The notes under the pieces were generated by a model. It was not told where the DNA came from. It did no database searches and saw only the letters and a list, made by a program, of their open reading frames with translations. Of a stretch of 64,000 nt of DNA, positions 48,201 to 51,200 are shown piece after piece. The DNA is from Sabellastarte sp. h YS-2021 (Eukaryota; Annelida; Polychaeta; Sabellida; Sabellidae). The position numbers were made by a program, and so were the translations under genes. The DNA is taken from the NCBI GenBank assembly GCA_964017235.1, contig OZ024936.1, positions 32,324,040 to 32,388,039 of the forward strand. Reading direction: 5' to 3'. The stretch's first letter is position 1; every line of letters starts with the position of its first letter.

Positions 48201-51200
48201 GACTCCAGCAAAGCTTTTTGTTTTACTGGATCCAAATAACTGCTTCTGATTGTCGGATACCGGGTCAGAGGTGGTTTCTGTTTGAATGGAAGACAATAAC
48301 CTTGTTTCAAAACAAGAACTACCCTCGGATGTACTTTGAAGTTTTCCCACACTTTCCAATAATTTCCTAAACGGGCACCAGGAGATTGTGTTTGTGTGCT
48401 TACCTCCATGTAGTCACTTCCTCCTGCCCCTACCCCCTCGGGCAGAGCCTCTATTGTTGTTGAAAGCACCAGATTGCCTTTTGTTTTGATCCCCTTGTTT
48501 GCTTTGCAAACGAAAATTCTGGAAAGCAGCATTCTGGTACCTGTTTTCTGTCGATTCCTTCTTAGAATCAGTAAAAGAACGGGAACCATAAGAATCTCCT
48601 CTGTGCTTTTTGAAAGCCGGTTCCCGGTTAATCTGGCTCCATTGTATGAAGTTCTGCTCCACTTCTGCCAGAACCTTGGAATTAAACAACTCCTTTTTAG
48701 TGAGGGATGAATTTCTGAGTCTAGCAATATCTTTATCTGTTACATCCCTATGACAAAGTTTGAGAAAATTATCCCTTCTGTTCAATAGCAAATTTGAAGC
48801 AAGGGTCATGGAGGTATCCAATACATCGTCTAAAGCTTTGCCCAGACATCCCATGGTGGTAGACTGGAGATGCAAACAATTCTGCATAAAATTCATGCTC
48901 TGTTGTATATCCTCCTGGTCTACAGACTCTTTCATTTTATCTAACTCTGCAAACATTTCATTTGTAGCCTTCTCCATTGCTGATTTGAACCAGAACACAT
49001 GATTTAAAATCTGTATATTTTCCCTAGAAACTGTCTCCCAAGCCAAATATTGTTTCAAAGGTGTAGAAACTGAAGTAGGAGCTTGAAAAGGAGAAGCTGC
49101 AATGTTCTTAAATGCATCCTGAATCCTAGGGGCTGTCAATGAGAAAGATTGAGGAGAGACTTGATAGAACTTCATCTGTGGCTTTGGGAAAGAAAGGAAA
49201 TGACCCTTAGACAAAGGTGGATGATGAGGGTCATTGTCGTCTACATCATTGCTTCCTAAAGCAGAAAACTCCTTATATTTCCATAACTCCACTAATGGTT
49301 GAGCAGGAGGCAAAGCCATAGATTGTTGTACAGATTTCTTAACCTGATCTCTGCTTGAAAAAACAGAAGGAGGAACAAAACATTCAACATTCTTCACCTC
49401 CAAATCCAGCCATTTTTTGATAGTCTCTAAAGTATCAGTGTAACCAGGTGAATCTTCCACTTTGGGATGAATCTCACCCTGTTCCAAATCCGGATCCGGC
49501 TCCTCTGAAGACTCTGAATGAGATCTTTTCCTAGACACACCGGATTCATCAGAAGCAAGACCGGATACAGCCTGTCGGTCAAATTCAGCCCTTGTAATGG
49601 TAGATGACCTTCTCTCCAACCGGCCCGGGGCGGCACGAGTCGCAGAAGAAGATGAAGGTTTAGAATTCGCCAGGGGTTGCTTGGCAACCTGATAACTGTC
49701 CCTGCCGGAGCTAATACGACTGCTGACAGTTTCAGAGTCTTTGTGTTCCAAATTCTGAATTCTTTGAGATAAATTTGCAAATTCAGAGAAAAATTTGTCC
49801 AATTTATCTTCTAAAGACCTACTTTTATTAGAAGCAGTAACAGAAGAAACTGAAACTTCATCCTCGTCCAACAAAGAGTCATCAATTCCACCTTCTTTAC
49901 CGCCATTGTTCACCAAAGCAGAAGAATTCTGAGTTTTCTTGCTTTTATATCTGTTCCTATTAACCAGTTTCCTCTTCTGTTCCTCCGAAAATGAAGAGCA
50001 AATGGTACACTCTGAAGATTTAACACAGGGATCGTCACCCTTCATATCATCCTTACACTTAGGGCAAAAGTGATGATCATCCCATTCTGCCATAAAATGG
50101 CCACAGAAAGCACTTTTCCTCTGTCCTTTTTTAACTTTGTCCTGAGAAGACATTGTCAAAACATAGGCCTCACTACAGAACTAAAAGTCCACAATAAATC
50201 CACAAGAAGACTATACCTCACATTTATTATTATTTGTAAAATTTTAAATCGACATCAATCTATTACACAGAAACTAACCATTAAAATTAAATGGAAAAAC
50301 GCCGTTTGGTGAAATTCTTAAAAGTTTTAAAATTATAGTGAAATTTTCCCACCTAAAATTTCCAATTTTACAGAAAACTCAGCAAAAATACAAACCAAGA
50401 GATCACACCCATACCTCTGATAGCTCCTCCTGAATGGAGACATTGCTCTTTAGCACATAGCTTAGGTAAGCTGCCTTGGCCCTCAGAATTTTCCCACTGC
50501 TGTCTCTAGTCAGACCACCAAGGTACCGAGTCACTTCAAATTGAACCTGGTACACCGGACTGTAAGAATACAATATGTGTCATACAGTGTCTTGTATTTA
50601 AAAATAGGCTGTATGAAAACATTAGTATGGTGGAAGAATGTTTCTGTACTCAGGTCTCCCAGGTACCAGGCGACTATTTACAGAAACTTCTTCACCAGAC
50701 AGCAAACTAACATTAAGGCATGGGTACCAATACACTAACAAGAGGAAGCAAATCAGATGTATTGGTTGATGGTTGTAGTGACAATGCTTGGGACAATGAG
50801 AATAGATTATCTGAGCGAGTTGAGATATTAACCTATCTGGGAAAATCTGAACTGGGCAATACTCCACAAGCAGGCAATACTGAGCAATGCTAGTTTTTAT
50901 TCACAAAACTGGGAAATAGTTTAAGTGATCTTTAATTCATATTAAATGTGCATATGTGCTTAGTTTTAGTACATAAGATATAAAACAGTATTAATTAGTA
51001 CTAAAATAGGAAGACTTCCCGAAGGTCATATACAGAAAAAATATATCATGGATGAAGATAATATTTTAAGAGTGTGCAACATATCTTGAGTATTATGTTG
51101 TTAATCTTCATCAGTGATATATTTTTTGTATATGTCTAATGAGAGATGTTTTACTTTTATTATCAACCATTTTGTATGATTTATAGGATGAATAAGTAAA

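Larger units (their letters stand above)
44166..50400 (-). mobile_element. DIRS-like retrotransposon, element 6 (distinct family, most intact)
   Basis: Left terminal repeat from about 44166 (tttgaaaaattttgttgtaa...ttaccatatcctgacc). ICR at 44432-44523. ORFs on minus strand: gag 50159-48414, RT/RNase H/methylase-like 48409-46346, recombinase split across 46345-44912 by a MITE and one frameshift. The right ITR predicted from the ICR (complement of cacttaccatttcctgacca) is absent between 50160 and 50414, so the promoter end is truncated; the exact right boundary is uncertain (50160-50410). Confidence 0.8.

Noticed and set aside
9899-50400. A new enzyme or defence system in the retroelement ORFs
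   Set aside because: All recognisable domains (gag-like, RT, RNase H, methylase-like, tyrosine recombinase) belong to the known DIRS set. Only the overlapping Cys-rich frame remains open.
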